Origin: UBA4312 sp040266995
Lineage (GTDB): Bacteria; Bacillota_I; Bacilli_A; Erysipelotrichales; Erysipelotrichaceae
Length of the DNA stretch: 64,000 nt
NCBI GenBank assembly: GCA_040266995.1
Contig: JAWRHV010000010.1
Coordinates: forward strand, 45,690-109,689
Direction: 5' to 3'
In this document: in pieces, positions 51,918 to 59,886 of the stretch
Numbering within the stretch: position 1 is the stretch's first letter
Layout: each line of letters opens with the position of its first letter
Translations under genes and position numbers: made by a program
Notes under the pieces: model-generated
The model's database searches: none
What the model was told of the DNA's origin: nothing
Seen by the model: only the letters and a program-made list of their open reading frames with translations

Positions 51918-52083
51918 ATGTAAGATGAAGCGCCAGGACTGCTTGTACAGTTGACGAGGGCCAGATTTATCGAAAGATTCGGCGGATGATCTGGGGATTG
52001 ATACAATCCAAAGGAAGGCAAAAACAGTTTGTAAAGACTGAACAAATTCTTCCGGGTATCCTCCATGATAAACACAAGGAGGA
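51918..52083 (+). ncRNA. glmS ribozyme (glucosamine-6-phosphate-activated self-cleaving riboswitch)
   Basis: AAGCGCCAGGACT followed by AGTTGACGAGGGCCAG and TTATCGAAAGATTCGGCGGA is the conserved double-pseudoknot core. Predicted cleavage lies between A51929 and G51930, just 5' of GCGCC. The remaining P3-P4 extension runs to about 52080 and leads directly to the glmS ribosome-binding site. High glucosamine-6-phosphate triggers cleavage and mRNA decay. Confidence 0.92.
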
Positions 52084-52090
52084 TTTTTTT

Positions 52091-53899
52091 ATGTGTGGAA
52101 TTACAGGATTTACAGGGGAAGTGCGCGCTTTGCCCATATTGTTGCGTGGATTGGAATCACTAGAGTACCGCGGCTACGATTCAGCCGGTGTGACTTTGGT
52201 CAGCGACAAAGGACTGGTTACGGAAAAACAAAAAGGAAGACTGGCAGATCTGGAAGCATCTCTGGATCTGGATGCTCATTCCCAGACGACCGGGATTGGT
52301 CATACACGGTGGGCAACGCATGGAATACCAAGCCAGCTGAACTCGCATCCGCATACCAATGAAGCAGAAACAATCTCTATCGTTCATAATGGGATCATTG
52401 AAAACTATCAGACATTAAAAGAAGAGCTGATCCGGAAGGGATATATCTTTCATTCACAAACCGACAGCGAAACCATTGTGCACCTGATTGATTCTTACTA
52501 CCAGGGCGATATGATGGAGGCCATCGGAAAAACCGTGAAAAAGCTGGAGGGTTCCTATGCCATCTGCGTGGTGACAACGGAACATCCGGATGAGGTTTAC
52601 GTTGCTAAATCGCAAAGTCCGATGATTGTCGGTATGGCAGATGACGGAACATATTGTGCCAGTGATATTCCGGCGATTCTGGAATATACCAAGGATGTAA
52701 TCATTCTGGAGGATGGTCAGATGGCCAAGCTGACACCACATTCGGTACAGATCCTGGATTTTGAATGCAATCCATTGAAAGTGGAATTTACGCATATCCC
52801 TTATGATATGACAGCGGCGCAAAAGGGTGGATATGACACCTTTATGCTCAAGGAGATCTATGAACAGCCGGAAGCAATCCGGGAAACGCTACGAGGTCGT
52901 GTAGAACACGGCAAAATCGTATTGCCGCAGCTGGATTCCATCGATATGTCCGATATCCAGTATGTTCACTTGGTTGCGTGTGGTACAGCGTATCATGCGT
53001 GTTTGTATGCCCAGTCCTTGATCCAGCAGTGGCTGGACCGAGTCGTTACTTGTGTACCGGCCAGTGAATTCCGTTATGGTTATCATCATGTGGATGAAAA
53101 AACATTGTGTATCTTTGTTACACAGTCCGGAGAAACCGCGGACACCTTGGCTGCTTTAAAGATGTGCAAAGAGAAAAAAGGAAAGACCATTGCGATTTCC
53201 AACGTATTGGGCTCTTCAATTTCCCGTATTGCGGATGAAACGCTGTATACGTGTGCCGGACCGGAAATTGCGGTAGCGAGCACCAAAGCGTTTACGACCC
53301 AGCTGGTATTGTTAACGCTGGTTGTGTTAAAACTGGCGGAAAAAATGAACAAGACACCGGAAGATGAAGATGTTATCCTCGCTGACTTAATGCGAATGCC
53401 GAAAATTGTGGAAGAGATGCTGGCATTGGATGGAACGATGAAAAAATACGCCGACTTTCTGCAGGATCAGCACGACGCGTACTTTATCGGACGCCAGATG
53501 GACTACATCAGCGTACAAGAGGGTGCTTTAAAGCTGAAGGAAATCTCCTATGTCCATGCCGATGCTTATTATGCCGGTGAATTAAAGCACGGTTCCATCG
53601 CTTTGATTGAAGAGAACACCGTGGTCATTGCCTTAGCTACACAGCCGGAAGTGGCGGCTAAAACAATTTCCAATATCGAGGAAACGATTGCCCGGGGTGC
53701 CAACGTCATCTTGATCACAACCCAGAATCAGGAAGCACCGGGATTTAAAAATATTATCCGGATCCCGGATGTCCATCCGGTATTAGCGAACATTCCGGTT
53801 ACGGTACTGACGCAGCTGTTTGCGTATTATGGAGCTGTTCTGAAGGGCAGAGATGTGGACAAACCACGGAATCTGGCAAAATCGGTAACCGTTGAATAG
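52091..53899 (+). CDS. glmS: Glutamine--fructose-6-phosphate aminotransferase
   Basis: A 602-residue enzyme making glucosamine-6-phosphate, the first step to UDP-GlcNAc for peptidoglycan and wall polymers. MCGITGFTG exposes the nucleophilic cysteine of the glutaminase domain; GIGHTRWATHG and SETIVHLI follow. Two SIS domains form the isomerase half (VACGTAYHACLYAQ, VTQSGETADTLAALK), and the end DVDKPRNLAKSVTVE is the family C-terminus. AAGGAGGA precedes the ATG at 52091; a longer in-frame version would run through the ribozyme and is rejected. Confidence 0.97.
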   Translation: MCGITGFTGEVRALPILLRGLESLEYRGYDSAGVTLVSDKGLVTEKQKGRLADLEASLDLDAHSQTTGIGHTRWATHGIPSQLNSHPHTNEAETISIVHNGIIENYQTLKEELIRKGYIFHSQTDSETIVHLIDSYYQGDMMEAIGKTVKKLEGSYAICVVTTEHPDEVYVAKSQSPMIVGMADDGTYCASDIPAILEYTKDVIILEDGQMAKLTPHSVQILDFECNPLKVEFTHIPYDMTAAQKGGYDTFMLKEIYEQPEAIRETLRGRVEHGKIVLPQLDSIDMSDIQYVHLVACGTAYHACLYAQSLIQQWLDRVVTCVPASEFRYGYHHVDEKTLCIFVTQSGETADTLAALKMCKEKKGKTIAISNVLGSSISRIADETLYTCAGPEIAVASTKAFTTQLVLLTLVVLKLAEKMNKTPEDEDVILADLMRMPKIVEEMLALDGTMKKYADFLQDQHDAYFIGRQMDYISVQEGALKLKEISYVHADAYYAGELKHGSIALIEENTVVIALATQPEVAAKTISNIEETIARGANVILITTQNQEAPGFKNIIRIPDVHPVLANIPVTVLTQLFAYYGAVLKGRDVDKPRNLAKSVTVE

Positions 53900-53901
53900 A
53901 T

Positions 53902-53940
53902 AAAAAAGTATAGATGATTTCATCTATACTTTTATTTTTT
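53902..53940. terminator. Bidirectional terminator between glmS and the DUF5662 gene
   Basis: AAAGTATAGATGA / TCATCTATACTTT with a short loop, flanked by A and T runs. Confidence 0.85.
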
Positions 53941-54445
53941 TCACAATATAATCAATGGTATCGTCCAATCCGTGAATGGAAAGATATTCTAGAAGATGAT
54001 AGATCAGGGCATCGGTCTCCGGATGGATCTTCACATAGTTTTTTCCGTTAATATAATAATCCAAAGCACTGCGGTCTGTATAGTTATCTCCCTGATAGAT
54101 CATGCTGGCAGCTACCCGGTCACAGAACATTTCAATAACATAATTGGTTGGCATCTTACAGGCATATAAGCCGTCTTTGTTGAAATCCAACCAATACTCC
54201 CAATGGTGCTTATTTCGACCCTTGTGGTGCAGCCATCCCAAGGAATAGCCCTTTTCTTCTTTTTCCGCGTCGATCGGAGAGCGGAATCCCTGATAATAAT
54301 GAAATCCTGTTTTTAGTTCAACATAGGAGTATTTGCTGAGATCATGCAGGATGCCTTGTTTATAAAGATGGCATCGGAAACAAAGCTTTGTCACGAGTTT
54401 CTTATGTTGGTTAATCGTTTTTAAATGACTGATCACTTTATTCAT
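53924..54445 (-). CDS. DUF5662 family protein
   Basis: A 173-residue protein with the pattern HDLSKYSYVELKTGFHYYQG, RSP, HHKGRNKHHWEYWLDF and FCDRVAASMIY. The HD-like histidine/aspartate spacing and further histidines suggest a metal-binding, HD-phosphohydrolase-like helical fold, but the family has no established function. Its promoter, TTGAAT (54480-54475), 17 bases, TATATT (54457-54452), lies partly inside the end of the CBS gene, and the -10 ends six bases before the ATG with no Shine-Dalgarno site. Confidence 0.75.
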   Translation of the reverse strand: MNKVISHLKTINQHKKLVTKLCFRCHLYKQGILHDLSKYSYVELKTGFHYYQGFRSPIDAEKEEKGYSLGWLHHKGRNKHHWEYWLDFNKDGLYACKMPTNYVIEMFCDRVAASMIYQGDNYTDRSALDYYINGKNYVKIHPETDALIYHLLEYLSIHGLDDTIDYIVKKIKV

Positions 54446-54451
54446 GCCTAC

Positions 54452-54480
54452 AATATACGCTACTTTTTAAGCAGATTCAA
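54452..54480 (-). promoter_or_regulatory. Sigma-A promoter abutting the DUF5662 start
   Basis: Minus strand TTGAAT, exactly 17 bases, TATATT, then six bases (GTAGGC) to the ATG at 54445. The -35 overlaps the last codons of the CBS gene. Confidence 0.6.
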
Positions 54481-54919
54481 TCTTGTTCTGTTTCTCTATT
54501 TCCTTTCGGACGATAGGCTCGATCTGGGATGCCTCTTTCATTAAATAGGCCAGAATGGCTTGTCTTGTCACAATACCGATAAAAATGTTACGGTCATCGA
54601 CAATCGGAACATAATTCTGCTTCAAAGATTGCTGAAAGAGATCCTCCAGCGAGACATCGATGGTACAGGCAGGAATATAGTCCTTTCGGATCAGCTTGGA
54701 TAATTGTGTTTGTGTTGTCGGTTTGTCAGAAACCAGAATATGCCACAGAAAATCCCCTTCACTGATACTGCCTACATATTCACCGGATTGATTGATGACC
54801 GGCATCGATGTAAAAGCGTGTTGTTTCATATAATCAAGACCATCCTGAACAGAAAGATTATCATAGAAAAAAGACACCTCGTCTTTTGGTTTTAAAAATA
54901 AAAGTACATTTTCAACCAT
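54467..54919 (-). CDS. CBS-pair domain protein
   Basis: A 150-residue protein made of two CBS repeats (DNLSVQDGLDYMKQHAFTSM with VGSISEGDFLWHIL, and DVSLEDLFQQSLKQNYVPIV with IGIVTRQAILAYLM) and a short charged tail. Stand-alone CBS pairs bind adenine nucleotides, S-adenosyl compounds or c-di-AMP and regulate partners; in Bacillota the CbpA/CbpB (DarB) type senses c-di-AMP. Length and layout fit that type (inference). GAGGTGA lies six bases before the ATG. Confidence 0.8.
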   Translation of the reverse strand: MVENVLLFLKPKDEVSFFYDNLSVQDGLDYMKQHAFTSMPVINQSGEYVGSISEGDFLWHILVSDKPTTQTQLSKLIRKDYIPACTIDVSLEDLFQQSLKQNYVPIVDDRNIFIGIVTRQAILAYLMKEASQIEPIVRKEIEKQNKIESA

Positions 54920-54984
54920 AATAATTCACCTCAAACTTCAAACCCATTGTACTGTATCAATTTATGAATAAAATCAAACAATTG

Positions 54985-54999
54985 TGGGAATGATTCCCA
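54985..54999. promoter_or_regulatory. 15-bp palindrome between the CBS gene and the response regulator gene
   Basis: TGGGAATGATTCCCA, perfect around a central G. No T-run follows, so it is more likely an operator than a terminator. Confidence 0.5.
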
Positions 55000-55038
55000 T
55001 TTTCTAACAGAAATGTAAGAATATATGAAAGGGGTCTA

Positions 55039-55053
55039 TGTTATACTTTCATT
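55039..55053 (+). promoter_or_regulatory. Extended -10 promoter abutting the response regulator start
   Basis: TGTTATACT (55039-55047) ends six bases before the ATG at 55054. AAAGGGG at 55028-55034 lies upstream of the -10 and cannot act in a transcript from this promoter. Confidence 0.6.
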
Positions 55054-55725
55054 ATGTATAACATATTTGTCGTAGAAGATGATCCTGTCATTGCGTTAAA
55101 AGTCAAAGAACACTTAGAATCGTGGGGTCTGAGCGTTACCTGTGTTAAGGATTTTTATCATGTGATCGAAGAATTTGTGGCAAGTAAAGCGGATTTGGTT
55201 CTGATGGATATTCGTTTGCCATATCTTAACGGGTATCAGTGGACCACTCGGATCCGTCAGATCTCTTCGGTACCTGTCATCTTTGTATCCAGTGCCGATG
55301 ATAATATGAATGTGATCATGGCCTTGAGCCAGGGGGCAGACGAATTTATTACCAAGCCGTTTGAACTGGAGATCCTCACAGCCAAAGTCCAGGCGTTGTT
55401 ACGGCGAACGTATGATTTTGCCGGCAAATCCTTGATATTGGAACACAAAGGGGTTCGCTTTCTGGTGGATGAGAATAAAGTAATATTTGATGATCAGGAT
55501 GTTGAATTAACAAAGAATGAAGCTAAGATCTTGCGATTATTGATGGAGAAAAAGAACAAAATTGTCTTTCGGGATACATTGATGGAATATCTGTGGAAAA
55601 CGGACAGCTATGTGGATGAAAACGCGCTGAGCGTGAATGTCAACCGTTTACGCAAGAAACTGGAATCCATTGGAGTTTCGGAGTATATTCAGACCAAAAA
55701 AGGACAAGGGTATACGATATGTTGA
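55054..55725 (+). CDS. OmpR/PhoB-family response regulator (BceR-like)
   Basis: A 223-residue regulator. The receiver has EDDPVIALK, the phosphorylated aspartate in DLVLMDIRLPYLNGYQ, SSADDNMN and the lysine in ITKPFE; the winged helix ends ISVNVNRLRKKLESIG-like (LSVNVNRLRKKLESIG) and IQTKKGQGYTIC. It forms with the next gene a Bce-type system that senses cell-wall antibiotics through the adjoining ABC transporter. It overlaps the kinase gene by seven bases. Confidence 0.92.
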   Translation: MYNIFVVEDDPVIALKVKEHLESWGLSVTCVKDFYHVIEEFVASKADLVLMDIRLPYLNGYQWTTRIRQISSVPVIFVSSADDNMNVIMALSQGADEFITKPFELEILTAKVQALLRRTYDFAGKSLILEHKGVRFLVDENKVIFDDQDVELTKNEAKILRLLMEKKNKIVFRDTLMEYLWKTDSYVDENALSVNVNRLRKKLESIGVSEYIQTKKGQGYTIC

Positions 55726-56696
55726 TAAAAGAATATATCAAAGATCATCGGTATATCCTGCTTATGGCTTTCTTTTGTCTATTGATAGGATGGGGCATGC
55801 TGACTCTCTATAATGTAGAAAGGGAGGCAATCCTGTACACGATCGTATTGATCATTGTGATGATGCTGTTGTATATCCTGGTCGATTACAGAAGATATAA
55901 AAAGCAGCATGAGCAGATGAAACAGATATTGAACAGCTATATGATAACCGAATGGTTTCCGAATTCCACATTGCTGCAAAGAGATATGTTGACCATTTTG
56001 GAACTTCTGGAAAAAGAACGACGGAAGGATATGGAAAACTATGATCGGCAAAAGGATCAGCTGCAGGATTACTTTTCCTTATGGGCACATCAGATCAAAC
56101 TTCCCATTGCTGCATTAAAGCTTTTACTGGAGGACGAAGACATCGATCGAAGTGAATGTCGGACACAGCTGCATCGCATTGACACGTACAGTAACATGGC
56201 TATGGCCTATTTGCGGTTAAACAGTCTGCAGACGGATTATCTGGTGAAAGAGCTTGCGTTAGATCCTTTGATCCGTCAATGCATACGCTCCTTTTCCGGG
56301 GAATGTATACGAAAAAAAATACGGATGCAGTTTACAGAAACGAATCAAACCGTTATCAGTGATGAAAAATGGTTAGGCTTTGTACTGGAACAACTGTTGT
56401 CCAATGCGATCAAATATTCTGAATACAAGGGACTCATTGAGATTTATATGGAGCAGAACACTCTGGTCATCCAAGATCATGGAAGAGGTATTGATGCAGC
56501 CGATCTGCATCGTGTCTTTGAAAAAGGATTTACCGGTGCCAATGGAAGGATCGAAACATCGGCCAGCGGGATCGGCTTGTATTTATGTAAACAGATAACA
56601 GATCGGTTACACCACACTTTGACCATAGAGTCTGATATCGGACAGGGAACCAAGGTCATGGTGGGACTGGAACGAATACAGTATCGATTGGAATAA
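55719..56696 (+). CDS. Intramembrane-sensing histidine kinase (BceS-like)
   Basis: A 325-residue kinase with two N-terminal membrane helices (about 12-32 and 38-56) joined by only a few residues, so it lacks an extracellular sensor. The phosphorylated histidine is in FSLWAHQIKLPIAALK, the N box is QLLSNAIKYSE, and the G boxes are DHGRGIDAADLHRVF and GIGLYLCKQI. Such kinases sense flux through the cognate BceAB-type transporter. A perfect stem TTGGAAT/ATTCCAA with Ts closes the gene. Confidence 0.92.
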   Translation: MLIKEYIKDHRYILLMAFFCLLIGWGMLTLYNVEREAILYTIVLIIVMMLLYILVDYRRYKKQHEQMKQILNSYMITEWFPNSTLLQRDMLTILELLEKERRKDMENYDRQKDQLQDYFSLWAHQIKLPIAALKLLLEDEDIDRSECRTQLHRIDTYSNMAMAYLRLNSLQTDYLVKELALDPLIRQCIRSFSGECIRKKIRMQFTETNQTVISDEKWLGFVLEQLLSNAIKYSEYKGLIEIYMEQNTLVIQDHGRGIDAADLHRVFEKGFTGANGRIETSASGIGLYLCKQITDRLHHTLTIESDIGQGTKVMVGLERIQYRLE

Positions 56697-56719
56697 AGTA
56701 TTCCAATCTTTCTTTTTTG
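56690..56719 (+). terminator. Terminator after the histidine kinase gene
   Basis: TTGGAAT / ATTCCAA with loop AAAGT, followed by TCTTTCTTTTTT. It separates regulator genes from the transporter genes. Confidence 0.65.
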
Positions 56720-56780
56720 TAAGAAAAGCGTTGGTTTTGTAAGGTAGTTCGATGGCTGGTAAAAGAACCTTTGGTTAGAA
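56715..56780 (+). promoter_or_regulatory. Candidate response-regulator operator and promoter of the ABC transporter
   Basis: Direct repeats TTGTAAG at 56717-56723 and 56737-56743 are 20 bases apart, two helical turns, so a regulator dimer or pair could bind one face. TTAGAAT near 56774 is a likely -10. A single related ATGTAAG lies before the regulator gene (near 55013), hinting at autoregulation. Confidence 0.5.
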
Positions 56781-56804
56781 TAAAAACAGTTAGGAGGAAA
56801 TAAA

Positions 56805-57572
56805 ATGGAATTTCTAGATGTAAGAAATGTGAAGAAAATATATTCATCGCGGTTTTCCATGCAGAAAGTACAAGCATTGACCAATGTCAGCTTTCAGGTA
56901 GAAAAGGGAGAATACGTAGCCATTATGGGAGAATCTGGCTCCGGAAAGACAACATTGCTGAATATTCTGGCTACACTGGATAAACCGACCAGTGGATCAG
57001 TCTATCTGGAGGGAAAAAATTTAGCTGAAATCAAAGAAAAGGAGATTGCTGCGTTTCGAAGAGAACATCTCGGCTTTGTGTTCCAGGATTTTCACTTACT
57101 GGAAACCTTCAGCAACCAGGATAATATTTTTCTCCCGCTGGTTTTATCAAAAAAGAACTATGAAGAGATGCAAGCCCGCTTACTGCCCATTGCCAAAGAA
57201 CTGGACATTCTTTCGATATTGAAGAAATATCCTTATGAAATATCCGGAGGGCAAAAACAGAGAGTGGCGGTAGCCAGAGCCCTTATCACTCAACCCGATC
57301 TTATCCTTGCCGATGAACCAACCGGGGCTCTGGATTCGCGGACGACCGAAGAACTATTATCGTTGTTTGAGAAGGTCAATCAGAATCAGCAGACGATATT
57401 GATGGTGACCCACTCCATCAAAGCGGCCAGTTATGCAGGGCGAGTACTCTTTATTAAAGATGGACAGATCTATCATCAGATTTATCGAGGAAACAAAACA
57501 AAAGAACAGATGTATCAGACGATATCCGAGACATTGACGTTATTGTCAACAGGTGGTGGTGTCCGTGAATAG
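56805..57572 (+). CDS. Peptide-antibiotic ABC transporter ATPase (BceA-like)
   Basis: A 255-residue ATPase of the MacB/LolD type. GESGSGKTTLLNILATLD is Walker A, SGGQKQRVAVARAL the signature, LILADEPTGALDSRT Walker B, and MVTHSIKAA the switch histidine. TTAGGAGG precedes the ATG. The last codons overlap the permease start, showing translational coupling. Confidence 0.93.
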   Translation: MEFLDVRNVKKIYSSRFSMQKVQALTNVSFQVEKGEYVAIMGESGSGKTTLLNILATLDKPTSGSVYLEGKNLAEIKEKEIAAFRREHLGFVFQDFHLLETFSNQDNIFLPLVLSKKNYEEMQARLLPIAKELDILSILKKYPYEISGGQKQRVAVARALITQPDLILADEPTGALDSRTTEELLSLFEKVNQNQQTILMVTHSIKAASYAGRVLFIKDGQIYHQIYRGNKTKEQMYQTISETLTLLSTGGGVRE

Positions 57573-59517
57573 AGCCATTTATCTCAATCTGGCAAAGAAC
57601 AATCTGCGAAAAAATGCCCGTATGGTATTTCCTTATATTGCTTCCAGTTCATTGACAACCATGATGTATTATATGATCTTATCGTTGTCCAGCAATGAAA
57701 AGCTGTCCCAAGTATTGGGAGGAAGCAACATGCAGCTGATCTTGAAATTCGGGGTTGTCGTGATTGCGATCTTCGCGGTTATCTTTCTGTTTTATACCAA
57801 TGGCTTCTTAATGAAACAGAGGAAGAAGGAATTAGGCTTATTCAATGTGCTGGGAATGGAAAAAGGGCATTTGACGAGGGTGATCTTTTATGAATCTGTC
57901 ATGATGCTGACCATCAGCCTGCTGGCTGGACTGGGGTTTGGTATTCTATTGGATAAAGTATTATACCTGATCATCTTTAAGATGCTGAATATGGATATTA
58001 TACTGGGATTTTATATTTCACCTCTATGTATCTTTCAGACGATTCTGACAATCGGTCTCATTTATGGTTTGATCTTTGTTCGTTCTGTTTTCCAGATTGG
58101 CCGAACCAATCCGATAGAATGGATGCGAGAAGAAAGAGCAGGACAAAAAGAACCAAGAGCGTCGGTGCTGTTAACCATCCTTGGGTTTCTGTTTCTGGGT
58201 ACGGGTTATTATCTGGCTATTACGGTAACAGATCCGCTGGAGGCAATCGTGTGGTTTTTTGTGGCCGTCGTCTGTGTCATATTCGGAACCTATTTATTGT
58301 TTACGACCGGAAGTATTTTTGTACTGAAGCTGTTAAAGAAAAAGAAATCGTTTTATTATCAGACCAGTCATTTTATTAACGTATCCAATATGATCTACCG
58401 GATGAAACAGAATGCGGTCGGGTTAGCCAATATTTGTATCTTATCGACAATGGTTTTGGTAACCTGTGCCACGACAGTGAGCTTATGGGTAGGAATCTCG
58501 GAAGTTGTTGACCGGTTATATACCAAGGATGTCATGATGGATACGGTAAACGATACCGATATGGAGACGTTACTAAAAGATAAAGAGATTCCGATGGAAC
58601 AGATTGAGAATTTTCAGACGCTAAACTTTGCCGCGACAAAAAAAGAGGATCGTTTTCAGATGGGAATGACAAAGGAAAGTACGGATGATCAAGTAGTGTT
58701 TGTTGTGGTGGTGCCTGTAGAGGACTATAACCAAAATATGGGGACAAATCTGCAGGTGGAGGATGATGAAATGGTCGTCCATTCGGAATATACGCTGTCG
58801 GATTCAATCCAACTGGCAGAAGATACATATACGATCAAAGAAACAGAAAAATCTGTGATGAAAGCTCTTCAAAATAAGATCGACAGCTATACATACCCGG
58901 GTTATATTTTTATCGTCAGTGATGCAACCTTCCATCATTTGGATCAGCTGCAGAAAGAAGCGTATGGTTCGCACGCATCCTTGATTACCCACACGCTGTC
59001 TTTTGATTATCCAAAGAATACAGAGGAGGAGCTGTACGACAAACGTATACAGGAAATCATGGAGAAAGATCCGGATGTGTTATATTCCTCTATGAATATG
59101 AAAACACATGCCACCAAAGAAATCCGCTCTATGTTTGCGGGCCTTCTGTTTATTGGTATCTTCTTAAGCTTGTTGTTTTTGATGGCTGTTGTGTTGATTA
59201 TGTATTATAAACAGATTACGGAAGGAAATGAAGACAAGAAACGATTTGAGATCTATAAGCAGGTCGGGTTGGAAAAGAAGGAGATCCAACATACGATTCG
59301 TACACAGGTATTGATGGTATTCTTTTTACCATTGGTGACGGCCGGCATGCATATTATCTTTGCGTTTCCGATGATCAAACGTCTTTTGTCACTCTTCAAT
59401 ATGACTAATACACTACTATTCATGGCAACAACGGGTATATGCTTCTTATTGTTCTCGGTTGTATATGTTCTGGTTTATGTGTTAAGTGCGAAGACATACT
59501 ATGAAATTGTCGATTAA
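57565..59517 (+). CDS. FtsX-like ABC permease of bacitracin/lantibiotic type (BceB-like)
   Basis: A 650-residue permease with about ten membrane segments arranged around a large extracellular domain of some 200 residues between the seventh and eighth (roughly residues 315-520), the hallmark of BceB proteins. It frees lipid II-cycle intermediates from antimicrobial peptides and passes the signal to the kinase. I choose the GTG at 57565, five bases after AGGTGGTGG; upstream GTGs are within that site. The drug specificity cannot be read from sequence. Confidence 0.9.
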   Translation: MNRAIYLNLAKNNLRKNARMVFPYIASSSLTTMMYYMILSLSSNEKLSQVLGGSNMQLILKFGVVVIAIFAVIFLFYTNGFLMKQRKKELGLFNVLGMEKGHLTRVIFYESVMMLTISLLAGLGFGILLDKVLYLIIFKMLNMDIILGFYISPLCIFQTILTIGLIYGLIFVRSVFQIGRTNPIEWMREERAGQKEPRASVLLTILGFLFLGTGYYLAITVTDPLEAIVWFFVAVVCVIFGTYLLFTTGSIFVLKLLKKKKSFYYQTSHFINVSNMIYRMKQNAVGLANICILSTMVLVTCATTVSLWVGISEVVDRLYTKDVMMDTVNDTDMETLLKDKEIPMEQIENFQTLNFAATKKEDRFQMGMTKESTDDQVVFVVVVPVEDYNQNMGTNLQVEDDEMVVHSEYTLSDSIQLAEDTYTIKETEKSVMKALQNKIDSYTYPGYIFIVSDATFHHLDQLQKEAYGSHASLITHTLSFDYPKNTEEELYDKRIQEIMEKDPDVLYSSMNMKTHATKEIRSMFAGLLFIGIFLSLLFLMAVVLIMYYKQITEGNEDKKRFEIYKQVGLEKKEIQHTIRTQVLMVFFLPLVTAGMHIIFAFPMIKRLLSLFNMTNTLLFMATTGICFLLFSVVYVLVYVLSAKTYYEIVD

Positions 59518-59521
59518 AGGC

Positions 59522-59604
59522 TTGAAAGTAAGGGAAATGACTGCTATAATCAAAACGCACTTACTTTAAACTCGAATGAAGTTTAAGGCGGAAGGAGGAC
59601 AAAC
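59522..59604 (+). promoter_or_regulatory. rpmE promoter and leader hairpin
   Basis: TTGAAA (59522-59527), 17 bases, TATAAT (59545-59550), the best consensus promoter in the window. The leader contains CTTTAAACT / AGTTTAAGG arms around a 7-base loop just before GGAAGGAGG; this may be the L31 ribosomal-protein leader of Bacillota, at low certainty. Confidence 0.6.
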
Positions 59605-59814
59605 ATGAAAAAAGGTATTCATCCGAACTACCATAAAGTTAAATGTGTTTGTACATCTTGTGGCGCTGAATTCGAAACAGGCAGCACGATCAAAGGCGAT
59701 GTAATGCGTGTGGACACTTGTTCCAACTGTCATCCGTTCTTCACAGGTCGTCAGCGTTTCGCGGCAGCTCAGGGACGTATTGAGAAGTTTAACAAGAAAT
59801 ATGGTTTGGAATAG
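59605..59814 (+). CDS. rpmE: Large ribosomal subunit protein bL31
   Basis: A 69-residue bL31 of the zinc-binding (C+) type: MKKGIHPNYHKVKCVCTSCG and DTCSNCHPFFTG provide the cysteines. Family members of this type release zinc when it is scarce and are replaced by the C- paralogue. The C-terminus GRIEKFNKKYGLE matches the usual end. A strong terminator follows at 59828. Confidence 0.96.
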   Translation: MKKGIHPNYHKVKCVCTSCGAEFETGSTIKGDVMRVDTCSNCHPFFTGRQRFAAAQGRIEKFNKKYGLE

Positions 59815-59825
59815 GAATTGTATAG

Positions 59826-59856
59826 TATCAGCATCTTCGGATGCTGATTTTTTTTG
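59826..59856 (+). terminator. Terminator after rpmE
   Basis: TCAGCATC / GATGCTGA, UUCG-type loop TTCG, then eight Ts. Confidence 0.9.
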
Positions 59857-59886
59857 TCGTCATAAAATAAAAAAGTATTAGAAAAC

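Noticed and set aside
51986..52090. N-terminal extension of GlmS
   Set aside because: The extra codons lie in the ribozyme; GlmS must begin with Met-Cys to expose its catalytic cysteine, and AAGGAGGA precedes 52091.
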